Shown: positions 25,772-34,954, counted from the stretch's first letter. The stretch is 64,000 nucleotides of DNA from Flavobacterium xanthum (GCF_900142695.1 NZ_FRBU01000016.1:1-64000), one strand, 5' to 3'. The notes: generated by a model not told the origin, from the letters alone. A program made the numbers and translations.

Positions 25772-26485
25772 TTACACATGAATAATCTCTTCCTCAATCA
25801 GCAAATCTTCTCTGCGCAGCCGAAGGAAAATTTGTGCCACAGCGATCGTATCTTTTTCACAATAATTTACGATTCGATCAATATCTTTATCTACATAAAA
25901 AACATGGCCCACTTGACTGCCATCGATATCGCCTTTTGAAGAGGGAATACCGAGCACTTTACACATTAATTTTAAGGAAGTATAATGTTTATAATCGCCA
26001 AATTTCCATAATTCCAATGTATCGAGATGTGGGATTTCCCATGGTTTTTTTCCAAATAAATTCAGTTTGTTTGGAATGGCAATTTGGTTGATAATCATAC
26101 GTCGTGCGAGGAAAGGAATATCGAATTCCTTAGCATTGTGACCACACAAGACATGTTGCGGCTGGTTGAAATGATTATTTAGTAGATTATTAAAGTCAAG
26201 CAGCAATTTCTTTTCTTCTCCAAAAAAAGAAGTCACTCGAAAATTTCGAATATCGCCTTTAATCGTAAAATAACCCACCGAAATACAAACAATTTTTCCA
26301 AACTCAGCCCAAATTCCCGCACGATCGTAAAAATCTTCAGGTGTGTATTCATCCTTCCGCTGGTATTGGGTTTTATGCTCCCAAAGGTCTTTCATTTCAG
26401 AATCTAATGCATTAAAATCTTCGGCTTCTGGAACGGTTTCTATATCAAGAAACAGAATATTATTAAGGTTTATTTTTTCGATCAT
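25772..26485 (-). CDS. Predicted PolB-like 3'-5' exonuclease
   Basis: 237 aa from ATG 26485 (MIEKINLNNILFLDIET), where family similarity begins. The DEDD exonuclease motifs are visible: LFLDIETVP (ExoI, D and E), CGHNAKEFDIPFLARR (ExoII, with the conserved N..EFD) and VNYCEKDTIAVAQIFLRL (ExoIII, D). This is the stand-alone PolB-like 3'-5' exonuclease family, probably acting on DNA ends. Flanked upstream by a short run of CACAAATT-type intergenic repeat. Confidence 0.85.
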   Translation of the reverse strand: MIEKINLNNILFLDIETVPEAEDFNALDSEMKDLWEHKTQYQRKDEYTPEDFYDRAGIWAEFGKIVCISVGYFTIKGDIRNFRVTSFFGEEKKLLLDFNNLLNNHFNQPQHVLCGHNAKEFDIPFLARRMIINQIAIPNKLNLFGKKPWEIPHLDTLELWKFGDYKHYTSLKLMCKVLGIPSSKGDIDGSQVGHVFYVDKDIDRIVNYCEKDTIAVAQIFLRLRREDLLIEEEIIHV

Positions 26486-26580
26486 CTTGGCATATTTGAC
26501 CACAAATTACACAAATTTTCACAAATTAAAATAGCTAAAACTTTATTTAGTGATAATTCGTGCAATTCGTATTTATTTTA

Positions 26581-27051
26581 TTAAAACAAACTTTGTTGAG
26601 TAGTTGGGTTTTCATGTTCCAATAACCATTTCTTACGCCATATACCACCAGCGTAACCAGTAAGCGAACCATCTGATCCAATGACTCGATGGCAAGGAAC
26701 AACAATCCAAAGCGGGTTTTTACCATTGGCTGAAGCCACAGCCCGTATGGCTTTCACATCGCCTAACCCTTTGGATTGCTCCAGATAAGTTTTTGTTTTT
26801 CCAAACGGAATGTTTACTAATGACTTCCAAACTTTTTGTTGGAATTCAGTTCCTTTGGGGTTAAGTAAAAAAGTAAAATCGGTTCTTTTAGAATCGAAAT
26901 ATTCTTGGAGTTGCTGCACCGCAATTTGTAGAAAAAGAGGGATTTCAGTGGAAGCAATTCCTTCATCTGAAACTGAGATTATGGCTACTCCAGTTTCATC
27001 ACCAGTAATTGCGGCTATTCCTAGAGGTGTTTTGATGTAGGCTGTTTCCAT
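26581..27051 (-). CDS. ogt: Methylated-DNA-protein-cysteine methyltransferase
   Basis: 156 aa, standard length. The active-site VPCHRVIGSDGSLTGYAGG carries the methyl-accepting cysteine, and FQQKVWKSLVNIPFGKT is the helix-turn-helix region before it. The protein repairs O6-alkylguanine by suicide transfer. No fused AdaA domain is present. Confidence 0.92.
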   Translation of the reverse strand: METAYIKTPLGIAAITGDETGVAIISVSDEGIASTEIPLFLQIAVQQLQEYFDSKRTDFTFLLNPKGTEFQQKVWKSLVNIPFGKTKTYLEQSKGLGDVKAIRAVASANGKNPLWIVVPCHRVIGSDGSLTGYAGGIWRKKWLLEHENPTTQQSLF

Positions 27052-27096
27052 TTTTTAAAGGTAAAAAATTAATCTGCATCAGCTGAATTTGAGCAT

Positions 27097-27128
27097 AAAA
27101 AAACCATTCGCAATGACGAACGGTTTTT
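27097..27128. terminator. Hairpin between the cytochrome c and ogt genes
   Basis: AAAAAACCATTCG and CGAACGGTTTTT flank CAATGA. T-runs on both strands would let it act either way; both neighbours are on the minus strand, and it lies upstream of ogt's end product and before the cytochrome c promoter region, so its role is uncertain. Confidence 0.5.
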
Positions 27129-27133
27129 CTATT

Positions 27134-27198
27134 TAGCCCCGATAAAGGCATGATTCTTTTGTGTCATTCCCTAAATTTTGGGAATGGGAAATAGCTCC
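27134..27198 (-). repeat. Structured interspersed repeat, copy 3 (degenerate)
   Basis: On the minus strand it reads GGAGCTATTTCCCATTCCC, then a CATTCCC/GGGAATG hairpin, and ends ATCGGGGCTAAAT. It has the same end motifs as the copies at 11921 and 16269 but a third, unrelated stem sequence. Confidence 0.5.
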
Positions 27199-27210
27199 TA
27201 AAAAAGTAAT

Positions 27211-27609
27211 CTATTTTAAATGAGAATAGACGTAGGCTTCTAAAGCTTGTAGTTCTTCATCAGACATGGCTTTTGTAATCACGAAATTTGCTCGCATGAC
27301 TTCGTATTGACTTGGATCGACAATGGGTTCACCTTCTCCTTTTAAAAACGCGACCATATTTGCATTTTTATCTTTGTAAATCTTGGCAATATCCTGCAAA
27401 CTTGGGCCTATTAACTTTTCAGCACCTTTATGACAGGATACGCATTTTCCTTTACCTTTAAAAATTTCTTCTCCTAATTGGACAGGAGTTTGAACCGGAG
27501 TTTGCACTATTTCTTCAGATGTGGTTGGGTACAAGGGTTCTTCTTTGACTTCTTCTTTTTTACAAGAAGCGAACGCTAAAAACGCAAATAAAAACAAAGT
27601 CTTTTTCAT
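27211..27609 (-). CDS. Monoheme cytochrome c lipoprotein
   Basis: 132 aa. Signal with lipobox (LFAFLAFASC, Cys16), then a proline/valine-rich linker with a repeated TPVQ (about 36-47). A single cytochrome c domain follows: heme attachment GKCVSCH at about 58-62 and the distal methionine probably in VMRANFVITKAMSDEELQAL. It is a membrane-anchored periplasmic electron carrier. It lies downstream of the heme gene cluster on the same strand, but no oxidase genes are near. Confidence 0.87.
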   Translation of the reverse strand: MKKTLFLFAFLAFASCKKEEVKEEPLYPTTSEEIVQTPVQTPVQLGEEIFKGKGKCVSCHKGAEKLIGPSLQDIAKIYKDKNANMVAFLKGEGEPIVDPSQYEVMRANFVITKAMSDEELQALEAYVYSHLK

Positions 27610-27649
27610 GATATTTTCTATTGATGTTATGCTGTAAGTTACAAAATAA

Positions 27650-28159
27650 TTACCAACCTACATACTCTGGAGGTTGAATTTGATTGAGATTCAAATAAAT
27701 TAAAATTTGCGCACGATGGTGCGTGACATGATCTTGCATGAGATTGAGTATTTGCAATTTTGACTTTGGACCAGCAAAAAAGTCTACTTTTTGAGAAAGT
27801 TCAGCCTCTTTTATGTTTTGGATCCGAGCTTTTGCAGCATCAAATGAAGCTATAATATTTAGAATTATTTGCGCTTTTGAAAGCCCATTATCCACCTCTT
27901 TACTAATGTATTTTATTCCAGAAAAATGCGTGATACTTAACCAATTTACATTATCCTGAATATGAAACAATTGCTCTCTAAACGACATTTCGCGTGGTGT
28001 GGGCTTGTAATCGTATTTATCTTCAGGCATGGCTTGAGCTACCGCTACAAGATAACCCTTAGAATTATCCCATTTTTCAACAAAAGTGGAAACTACCTCA
28101 ACTTGAGCAAAAATGAAGTTTGAAACCAATAAAATCAATAATAATATTGGCTTTTTCAT
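27650..28159 (-). CDS. Secreted DinB-like metalloprotein
   Basis: 169 aa. The four-helix DinB/YfiT fold is indicated by FREQLFHIQDNVNWLSITHF and MQDHVTHHRAQILIYLNLN, whose histidines usually bind a divalent metal. Unlike most DinB proteins it starts with a signal peptide (MKKPILLLILLVSNFIFAQ), so it should act in the periplasm. In known cases DinB-fold enzymes are thiol-transferases using small thiols. Two bp separate it from hemB upstream, so it is in that operon. Confidence 0.82.
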   Translation of the reverse strand: MKKPILLLILLVSNFIFAQVEVVSTFVEKWDNSKGYLVAVAQAMPEDKYDYKPTPREMSFREQLFHIQDNVNWLSITHFSGIKYISKEVDNGLSKAQIILNIIASFDAAKARIQNIKEAELSQKVDFFAGPKSKLQILNLMQDHVTHHRAQILIYLNLNQIQPPEYVGW

Positions 28160-28161
28160 GT

Positions 28162-29154
28162 TTATTTATTTAAAAGTACTGCGGCTTCCTTGGCAAAATA
28201 AGTTGAAATTAAACTAGCCCCGGCGCGCTTGATACACATTAATTGTTCCATCATAATCTGATCGTGATCCAACCAACCTCTTTCGGCAGCGGCTTTGATC
28301 ATCGCATATTCACCCGAAACATGGAAAACGGTCACAGGCACATTTACCGCATTTTTAACTTCGCGTACAATGTCTAGATAAGCAATTCCTGGTTTCACCA
28401 TGACCATATCAGCACCTTCCTCGACATCCATTAAGGCTTCTTTTATGGCTTCGATACGATTGGCATAATCCATTTGGTACGTTTTCTTGTCTTTGGGAAT
28501 ATCTGTAGAATCTACTGGCGCGCTATCTAAAGCGTCTCGAAACGGTCCGTAAAACGCCGAAGCATATTTAGCGGAGTAACTCATGATGCCTACGTGATGA
28601 AAACCAGCAGCGTCTAATCCTTGGCGCAAACGCAACACACGACCGTCCATCATATCACTTGGCGCCACAAAGTCGGCTCCTGCTTGTGCATGCGAAACCG
28701 CCATTTTCACTAAAGCTTCATTGGTGGAATCATTCTCTACATCTCCGTGCGTTATAATGCCGTCATGACCATATATAGAATACGGATCTAGAGCTACATC
28801 TGGCATAACGATCATTTCTGGACAAGCGGCTTTGATAGCACGAATGGAGGTTTGCATTAATCCTTGCGGATTCCATGCTTCTTTACCAGTGTTGTCTTTT
28901 AAACTTTCATCAACTTTAACATAGATATTCACCGCACGAATGCCTAAAGCATAAATTTCTTTGACTTCTTTAACCGTTAAATCAATTGAACGACGAAAAA
29001 TTCCAGGCATGGAAGGGATTTCTACTTGATAGTTTTCGCCTTCAGCAATAAACATAGGAAACATGAAATCACTTGGACTTAAAGTCGTTTCACGAACTAT
29101 GGAACGAATGGATTCGTTAACACGTAATCTTCTACCTCTTTGTAATGGGAACAT
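28162..29154 (-). CDS. hemB: Porphobilinogen synthase
   Basis: 330 aa, complete. It joins two 5-aminolevulinates into porphobilinogen. The active-site lysine is in MVMVKPGIAYLDIV, and FAEGEN-type FIAEGENYQVEIPSMPGI is present. The metal loop reads MPDVALDPYSIYGHDGI. Here Ala and Asp replace the cysteines of zinc-dependent enzymes (DVCLCxYxxHGHCG), so this is the Mg-type. First gene of hemB-dinB on the minus strand, 91 bp after hemF. Confidence 0.93.
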   Translation of the reverse strand: MFPLQRGRRLRVNESIRSIVRETTLSPSDFMFPMFIAEGENYQVEIPSMPGIFRRSIDLTVKEVKEIYALGIRAVNIYVKVDESLKDNTGKEAWNPQGLMQTSIRAIKAACPEMIVMPDVALDPYSIYGHDGIITHGDVENDSTNEALVKMAVSHAQAGADFVAPSDMMDGRVLRLRQGLDAAGFHHVGIMSYSAKYASAFYGPFRDALDSAPVDSTDIPKDKKTYQMDYANRIEAIKEALMDVEEGADMVMVKPGIAYLDIVREVKNAVNVPVTVFHVSGEYAMIKAAAERGWLDHDQIMMEQLMCIKRAGASLISTYFAKEAAVLLNK

Positions 29155-29245
29155 ATGATTTATGATTTTAGATTAGCGATTGCTGATTTATGATTTAAAA
29201 CGAATTGGTGACAACAGAAAATCTGAAATCAAAAATCGTTAATCA

Positions 29246-30154
29246 TCAATCTGCAATCCAATTTTTCGGATTTTCTAATACGTTTACTAATTTTTCTTCT
29301 TCGCTTCCGGCTTCTGGGTGATGATCATAAACCCACTGCACTTTTGGCGGTAAACTCATTAGGATACTCTCGATTCTTCCATTGGTTTTTAAACCAAATA
29401 AAGTGCCTTTGTCATGAACTAAATTAAACTCCACATAACGACCACGACGGATTTCCTGCCAAGTTCTTTGTTCTGGTGTATACGGTAACTGTTTTCTTTT
29501 CTCAACAATGGGAACGTAAGCTTCAAGGAAACTATTACCCACTTCGGATACGAAATCAAACCAATTTTCCATGGTCATATCGTCAGTCGCTTTGCGATAA
29601 TCGAAAAATAATCCTCCTATTCCGCGTGCTTCATTTCTGTGAGCGTTCCAAAAATAGGCATCACATTGTTTTTTATATTTTGGATAAAACTCCGGATTAT
29701 GTTTTTCGCAAGCAGTTTTACACGTTTGATGAAAATGAACCGCATCTTCTTCAAACAAATAATACGGTGTTAAATCTTGTCCGCCACCAAACCATTGTTG
29801 GATCACGTTTCCATTATCATCGTACATTTCGAAATAACGCCAATTGGCATGAACGGTTGGCACCATTGGATTTTTTGGGTGCAAAACCAAACTTAATCCG
29901 CAAGCAAAAAAATCAGCTTCGCCTACATTGAACATTTTTTGCATGGCTTCCGGTAATTTACCATGAACTGCCGAAATATTCACACCGCCTTTTTCGAAAA
30001 CTTTGCCATTCTCAATAACACGTGTTCTTCCACCGCCACCTTCTGGACGATCCCAAAGGTCTTCACGGAATTTGGCTTTGCCTTCGACAGCTTCTAATCC
30101 TGCGACGATTTGGTCTTGTAGGTTTTGTATATATGCGTAAAATTGTTCTTTCAT
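29246..30154 (-). CDS. hemF: Oxygen-dependent coproporphyrinogen III oxidase
   Basis: 302 aa. HemF motifs are clear: RPEGGGGRTRVIENGKVFEK, VHANWRYFEMYD, WFGGGQDLTPYYLFEEDAVH, and RGIGGLFFDYR, with RRGRYVEFNLVHDKGTLFGL near the end. The enzyme converts coproporphyrinogen III to protoporphyrinogen IX using O2, so the organism can make heme aerobically. It overlaps the GNAT gene by 4 nt. Confidence 0.94.
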   Translation of the reverse strand: MKEQFYAYIQNLQDQIVAGLEAVEGKAKFREDLWDRPEGGGGRTRVIENGKVFEKGGVNISAVHGKLPEAMQKMFNVGEADFFACGLSLVLHPKNPMVPTVHANWRYFEMYDDNGNVIQQWFGGGQDLTPYYLFEEDAVHFHQTCKTACEKHNPEFYPKYKKQCDAYFWNAHRNEARGIGGLFFDYRKATDDMTMENWFDFVSEVGNSFLEAYVPIVEKRKQLPYTPEQRTWQEIRRGRYVEFNLVHDKGTLFGLKTNGRIESILMSLPPKVQWVYDHHPEAGSEEEKLVNVLENPKNWIAD

Positions 30155-30690
30155 CTTGTTAATTCATAAAGTTCCATATCTAATGGCGCTTGATTCGTTG
30201 GTGTAAATTCGTTTACCATTGTTTTTTGCCAAATAAAACCATTATTTTTAGCCACCTTTACACTTCCTAAATTCGATTTATGAGCAATGATTTGAAGTGT
30301 TTTTAATTCTAATTCACTAAAAGCAAATGTAATCCTTTCCTTTACTGCATAAGATGTCAATCCTTTTCCTTCCTCATGTAAACCAATACAGTTGGCAAAT
30401 TCCCCTTGCTTATTTGCCCAATCTATTTTTTTTATAATGATTAACCCCGCAATTTCATTTGTTATTCTATTTCTAATTGCAAAAGTGAAATTTATCTTTT
30501 CTTCAATCTCTTTATTCTTTGTGGCAATATATGCTATAGTTTTTTCTAGTGTTGCATTATTTGCTAGTGTAACTGGCAAATAATACTTTAAACGATCCGT
30601 ATTATCAACCATAAATTGATACAACTGATTGGCATCGGCTGGTATCAGTGGATCAATCATAAAATTTTCTGTATACCAATCTTTTTCCAC
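30151..30690 (-). CDS. GNAT-family N-acetyltransferase (RimJ/RimL type)
   Basis: 179 aa. It follows the RimL layout: a start such as MIDPLIPADANQLYQFMVDN, a central GLIIIKKIDWANKQGEFANC, and the acetyl-CoA loop GLHEEGKGLTSYAVKERITF followed by KSNLGSVKVAKNNGFIWQ. The target could be a protein N-terminus or a small molecule; nothing specifies it. Translationally coupled to hemF. Confidence 0.85.
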   Translation of the reverse strand: MEKDWYTENFMIDPLIPADANQLYQFMVDNTDRLKYYLPVTLANNATLEKTIAYIATKNKEIEEKINFTFAIRNRITNEIAGLIIIKKIDWANKQGEFANCIGLHEEGKGLTSYAVKERITFAFSELELKTLQIIAHKSNLGSVKVAKNNGFIWQKTMVNEFTPTNQAPLDMELYELTR

Positions 30691-30772
30691 TACAAAATTA
30701 TAAGGAGTTTGTATTCATTATTGGCTTCCGCTAAAGCTATCCTATTATTATAGTTTACCCTCTATTTAAATC

Positions 30773-30856
30773 TCCTGCAAGGTTTTCAACAAATTGTAGG
30801 TATCAATTTTAAGTAAAAAGGCCAACCTACCACAAAGTTAAAAAAACCTTGTAGGA
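30773..30856. repeat. Inverted repeat between the GNAT gene and hemE
   Basis: TCCTGCAAGGTTTT (30773-30786) and AAAACCTTGTAGGA (30843-30856) pair with one mismatch; an inner TTGTAGGT/ACCTACCACAA pair also exists. It is similar in style to AAGGTTTT palindromes scattered in flavobacterial genomes and may terminate the hemE transcript. Confidence 0.6.
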
Positions 30857-30865
30857 TTGAACAAT

Positions 30866-31936
30866 TTACTGATTATACTCCTTCACCGCATCGATAAATG
30901 CTTTCGCGTGATCCACAGGAATATTAGGTAAAATTCCGTGACCTAAATTCACGATGTATTTGTCTTTTCCGAATTCGTCAATCATTTCGTGTACCATTTT
31001 CTTGATCACCGGAATTGGAGACAACAATCTTGACGGATCAAAATTCCCTTGCAACGTGATGTTTCCACCTGACAAGTATCGTGCATTTCTTGGAGAACAG
31101 GTCCAATCTACTCCAAGTGCAGCGGCTCTACTTTTTCCCATTTCGCCTAAGGCGAACCAACATCCTTTTCCGAAAACAATTACCGGTGTCTCATCGGCCA
31201 AAGCTTCTATAATCTGGTTGATGTATTTCCAAGAGAATTCCTGATAATCCACTGGAGATAACATTCCGCCCCAAGAGTCAAAAATTTGAACTGCATTTAC
31301 GCCTGCTTTTACTTTTTCTTTTAGGTACGCAATAGTAGTATCTGTGATTTTTTGTAATAAAACGTGTGCTGCTTCTGGATGTTGAAAACAAAATCCTTTA
31401 GCCATATCAAAACTTTTAGACCCTTTTCCTTCCACTGCATAGCACATAATTGTCCATGGTGAACCTGCGAAACCAATTAATGGCACCTCATCATTCAACA
31501 TTTCTTTGGTCAATTTGATCGCGTCAAAAACGTATCCTAAAGTTTCATTCACATCTGGAACGATTACTCTTTCAACGTCTTGAATCGTACGAATAGGATT
31601 GGGTAAATAGGGACCAAAATTAGGTTTCATCTCAACCTCAATTCCCATCGCTTGCGGAATTACCAAGATATCTGAAAATAAAATCGCTGCATCGGGAGCA
31701 ATTCTTCTTATCGGTTGCACAGTGATTTCAGCAGCTAATTCCGGTGTTTGACAACGCGTAAAAAAATCATATTTATCGCGCAATGCGATGAATTCAGGTA
31801 AATATCGTCCTGCCTGACGCATCATCCAAACGGGTGGACGTTGCACGGTTTCTCCTTTTAATGCTCTTAAAAATAAATCATTCTTAAGTCCCTTACCCCC
31901 CGAAAGGGGAATTTGCAAATCTTTATCGTTCATCAT
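30866..31936 (-). CDS. hemE: Uroporphyrinogen decarboxylase
   Basis: 356 aa. The family N-terminus is [20 protein letters not shown], followed by [13 protein letters not shown]. Here no start codon exists at LKND; the first ATGs lie about 16 codons upstream, so the protein gains [16 protein letters not shown]. That segment is encoded by the right arm of an inverted-repeat element spanning hemD-hemE. The enzyme removes four carboxyls to give coproporphyrinogen III. The gene follows hemD after 39 bp. Confidence 0.93.
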   Translation of the reverse strand: MMNDKDLQIPLSGGKGLKNDLFLRALKGETVQRPPVWMMRQAGRYLPEFIALRDKYDFFTRCQTPELAAEITVQPIRRIAPDAAILFSDILVIPQAMGIEVEMKPNFGPYLPNPIRTIQDVERVIVPDVNETLGYVFDAIKLTKEMLNDEVPLIGFAGSPWTIMCYAVEGKGSKSFDMAKGFCFQHPEAAHVLLQKITDTTIAYLKEKVKAGVNAVQIFDSWGGMLSPVDYQEFSWKYINQIIEALADETPVIVFGKGCWFALGEMGKSRAAALGVDWTCSPRNARYLSGGNITLQGNFDPSRLLSPIPVIKKMVHEMIDEFGKDKYIVNLGHGILPNIPVDHAKAFIDAVKEYNQ

Positions 31937-32024
31937 ATAGTTTTTTTAAACTTGATCTAAGTTTTTAATTTTTATTTATACGGTTACCCTTTCCTCAGTT
32001 CCCCCTTCAGGGGCTTTGGGACTT
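31886..32024. mobile_element. MITE/REPIN-like element across the hemD-hemE junction
   Basis: The 139-bp segment begins AAGTCCC and ends GGGACTT. Its terminal inverted repeats match at 22 of the first 28 positions, and each arm contains a CCCC..GAA.GGGG palindrome. GC content of the arms is far above the surroundings. It contains the hemD stop, the intergenic gap and the hemE start. There is no transposase and no clear target duplication. Insertion is inferred. Confidence 0.65.
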
Positions 32025-32692
32025 CTATAATAGTCTATAACTTCCACAATAACCTCTTCAATTGTAGGTGTCTCGGCAATTATGATGTTCTTAATTTTAT
32101 TTGATTCTAATGTTTTTGCAGTGGTAGTACCCACACAAAAACAAACTTCGTTTTTGATTTTGTTGTTTGTCAAATAACTCTCAACAGCAGATGGACTAAA
32201 AAAAAGAATTCCATCAAATTTTTCTTGATCGGATATTTTAAAAGGCGCTAATGTAGTTTGATAGACTTCGATTTCATTAAAAGTAATCCCTTCATTTTTC
32301 AAGGCTTGTGGTAACGTTTCTTTGCGTAAGTTTCCGCTTAAAAAAGTGTAACTTTCCTTATTGTAAATTAAGGTGATAATTTCTGCTAGTTCTGAAGCGT
32401 AGTCCATATAAACATCCACTTTAAAACCGTTAAGCTCGAGCAATTCTTTAGTTTTAATGCCCACACAAAACACACTTTTGTTTTTAAGAACTTCCCATCC
32501 ATTTTGCTCTATTAAACTTAAAACAGCATTTTGACTACTGAAAATCAAATTAGCATTGATCGTATTTAATTCAAAAAGATTGTTTTTAATTTCGATAAAA
32601 TCTTGTTCTAAAAGATCGAAATCTGCGTCAAGAAATACTTGTCTTTGTTCATCAGACAAGGTTTTGGTTGATAAAATGCTTATTTGATCCAT
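31976..32692 (-). CDS. hemD: Uroporphyrinogen-III synthase
   Basis: 238 aa. The family is divergent, but FSSQNAVLSLIEQNGW, FCVGIKTKELLELNGFKVDV, FLSGNLRKETLP and FFSPSAVESYL fit HemD. It closes hydroxymethylbilane to uroporphyrinogen III. Its last 14 or so residues (SPKAPEGGTEERVTV) come from the inverted-repeat element at 31886-32024, replacing the natural end after IDYYR. It overlaps hemC by 1 nt. Confidence 0.88.
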   Translation of the reverse strand: MDQISILSTKTLSDEQRQVFLDADFDLLEQDFIEIKNNLFELNTINANLIFSSQNAVLSLIEQNGWEVLKNKSVFCVGIKTKELLELNGFKVDVYMDYASELAEIITLIYNKESYTFLSGNLRKETLPQALKNEGITFNEIEVYQTTLAPFKISDQEKFDGILFFSPSAVESYLTNNKIKNEVCFCVGTTTAKTLESNKIKNIIIAETPTIEEVIVEVIDYYRSPKAPEGGTEERVTV

Positions 32693-33618
32693 TATTTCTT
32701 TAAATTATTTTTAATTTCCATCATTAATTTCGTTCCACCATTATTCAAAACTTCCTGAGCAGAATAGAAACCTAATTTTTTCCATTCTTCTATAGGAACC
32801 ACTTTATCCACTTCTATTTTTTCTTTTCCGTCAAGCGAAAATAGAACTCCTTGAAAATGGAGGGTGTCTTCCTTTTCATCATAACGTGCCAAAGCTCCAA
32901 TAGGTGCCGTACAACCGCCTTCTAGAGTTTTCAAAAACTGACGTTCTATGTACGTTACGATTTCGGTTTCAATATTATTTAGCTGCGATACAGCATCTAA
33001 GGTAAACGCATCGTTTTGCATGGCAACAACTAGCATAGCGCCTTGTGCTGGAGCGGGAATCATCCAGTCTAAATCAATGTAATTCTCCGGTTTTAAGTTG
33101 ATTCTTTCTAAACCAGCCGCAGCAAAAATAGCTCCGTTCCAGTCTCCTTCGTTTAACTTTTTCATACGCAAATTTACATTTCCGCGTAAGTCAACTACTT
33201 TGTGTGTTGGGTATTTATTTAACCATTGTGCTTGACGACGCAAACTTCCTGTAGCAATAGTTCCTGATTCATTAAGAAAATCAAGATTGCCTTTATGCAC
33301 TAAAATATCTAAGGTATTGGCTCTCTCTAAAACTGCTGCTTGAACAATCCCTTTAGGCAAAGCCGTAGGAACATCTTTCATGGAATGCACTGCAATATCA
33401 ACATCGCCATTTATCATAGCCACATCGAGTGTTTTAGTAAAAATTCCTGTGATTCCTAATTCGTAAAGTGGTTTGTCAAGAATGATATCTCCTGTAGATT
33501 TAACCGATATAATTTGAGTTTTATACCCTAAATCGTTTAGTTTTTTTTCTACTGTATGTGCTTGCCAAAGTGCGAGTTCACTGTCTCTGGTACCAATTCG
33601 TATTGTTTTTTCAGCCAT
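32692..33618 (-). CDS. hemC: Hydroxymethylbilane synthase
   Basis: 308 aa. It contains RIGTRDSELALWQAHTVEKK, VHSMKDVPTALPKG, GSLRRQAQWLNKYP and the dipyrromethane-attachment loop LEGGCTAPIGALAR with its cysteine. It links four porphobilinogens into a linear tetrapyrrole. It lies 79 bp downstream of hemA. Confidence 0.94.
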   Translation of the reverse strand: MAEKTIRIGTRDSELALWQAHTVEKKLNDLGYKTQIISVKSTGDIILDKPLYELGITGIFTKTLDVAMINGDVDIAVHSMKDVPTALPKGIVQAAVLERANTLDILVHKGNLDFLNESGTIATGSLRRQAQWLNKYPTHKVVDLRGNVNLRMKKLNEGDWNGAIFAAAGLERINLKPENYIDLDWMIPAPAQGAMLVVAMQNDAFTLDAVSQLNNIETEIVTYIERQFLKTLEGGCTAPIGALARYDEKEDTLHFQGVLFSLDGKEKIEVDKVVPIEEWKKLGFYSAQEVLNNGGTKLMMEIKNNLKK

Positions 33619-33697
33619 TTTTATATTTTGATTTCTTAATGGTTATAAAAAATTAAAAACCATTACGAAATTAAGATTCATTATGTTTTATATAAAT

Positions 33698-34954
33698 TTA
33701 TTTTGCTGCAAGTCCTATTTTGAAAACTTTCTCGATCCATTCGATACTTTCATCCACCATGGTATCATCGTCTTTTAAATGATTGGCAAAATGAGTGGTT
33801 ATTTTTTGGATAATTCTATTACTGATTATTTCAGCTTGTTCTTCATTGAAGTTTGAAATTTTCCTACTTTGGAAATCCAATTCAGAGATTTTTATCGCAT
33901 TTAACTTCGCTTTTAATGCATGGATTGTTGGAGCAAATTTACGCCCTTTGGTCCAGGTCATAAATTCTTCTTTTATTTCTTCTATGATGGCTTCGGCAGC
34001 AGGAATGTGTTTTTTCCTGTTTTCTAAAGTTTCGTCCGTTAATTGAGACAAGTAATCCATGTGAACAAGTGTGACACCTTCAATTTCTTCCACATTTTCA
34101 TTTACATTTTTCGGAATAGATAAATCCAAAATCAATAGTGGTTTTTTCAGATTCAGAATGGCTTTGTCTATCGTTGGATTTTGAGCGCCAGTAGCAACTA
34201 CCACAACATCTGCTTTTTGAAGTTCCAAATGCAATTCCGAATAATCTTTTACAATTAAATTCAATTTTCCGGCTAATTTCTCTGCTTTTTCTTTGGTTCG
34301 GTTAATTAGCGTGATGTGTTCGTTTTTAGTGTGTTTTACTAAATTTTCACAGGTATTTCTACCAATTTTTCCTGTACCAAACAATAAAATATTTTTGTTT
34401 CCGATGTCTTCTACATTTTTGAAAATGTATTGCACTGCTGCAAAAGAAACCGAAGTAGCACCAGAGCTAATCTCCGTATCGGTTTTTATTTTTTTACTGG
34501 CTTGAATCACAGCATTCACCAATCGTTCCATGAAAGCATTGGCTAAACCCAAAGATTTGGACTGAGAAAAAGAATTTCTTATTTGTGAAATAATTTCAAA
34601 ATCACCTAGAATCTGACTATCTAAACCAGTTCCTACACGAAACAAGTGATTGATCGCTTCTTGATTTTTATAGACAAAACCAACCTTTTGAAATGCTTCA
34701 ACGGAGCCTTGACTATTCTCACAAATTAATTTGATTAATTGAAATGGATGTTCTGCATAACCATAAATTTCAGTACGGTTGCAGGTTGAAGTAACTATTA
34801 AACTCTCTATTCCTTCATTCTTAGCTTGTTCCAGTAAACGCGTTTTTGCAGCGGCATCTAAACTAAACTTACCTCTAATCTCAGCATCTGCTTTTTTATA
34901 ACTCAATCCTACTGCGTAAAAATAGTGATGCTTTAATGTGTTCTTGTTTTCCAT
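33698..34954 (-). CDS. hemA: Glutamyl-tRNA reductase
   Basis: 418 aa. The catalytic cysteine is in VTSTCNRTEIYGYAEHPF; GLDSQILGDFEIISQIRNSF and the NADPH fold LLFGTGKIGRNTCENLVKHT are typical. It starts the C5 pathway from glutamyl-tRNA to aminolevulinate, so a hemL must exist outside the window. It is the first gene of the minus-strand hem set. A likely -7 box (TAATTTTG on the minus strand, 34987-34980) precedes it. The divergent AraC-type regulator may control it. Confidence 0.94.
   Translation of the reverse strand: MENKNTLKHHYFYAVGLSYKKADAEIRGKFSLDAAAKTRLLEQAKNEGIESLIVTSTCNRTEIYGYAEHPFQLIKLICENSQGSVEAFQKVGFVYKNQEAINHLFRVGTGLDSQILGDFEIISQIRNSFSQSKSLGLANAFMERLVNAVIQASKKIKTDTEISSGATSVSFAAVQYIFKNVEDIGNKNILLFGTGKIGRNTCENLVKHTKNEHITLINRTKEKAEKLAGKLNLIVKDYSELHLELQKADVVVVATGAQNPTIDKAILNLKKPLLILDLSIPKNVNENVEEIEGVTLVHMDYLSQLTDETLENRKKHIPAAEAIIEEIKEEFMTWTKGRKFAPTIHALKAKLNAIKISELDFQSRKISNFNEEQAEIISNRIIQKITTHFANHLKDDDTMVDESIEWIEKVFKIGLAAK

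Noticed and set aside
29476-29931. 151-aa plus-strand ORF opposite hemF
   Set aside because: It is antisense to a clearly conserved gene and has no recognisable domain.
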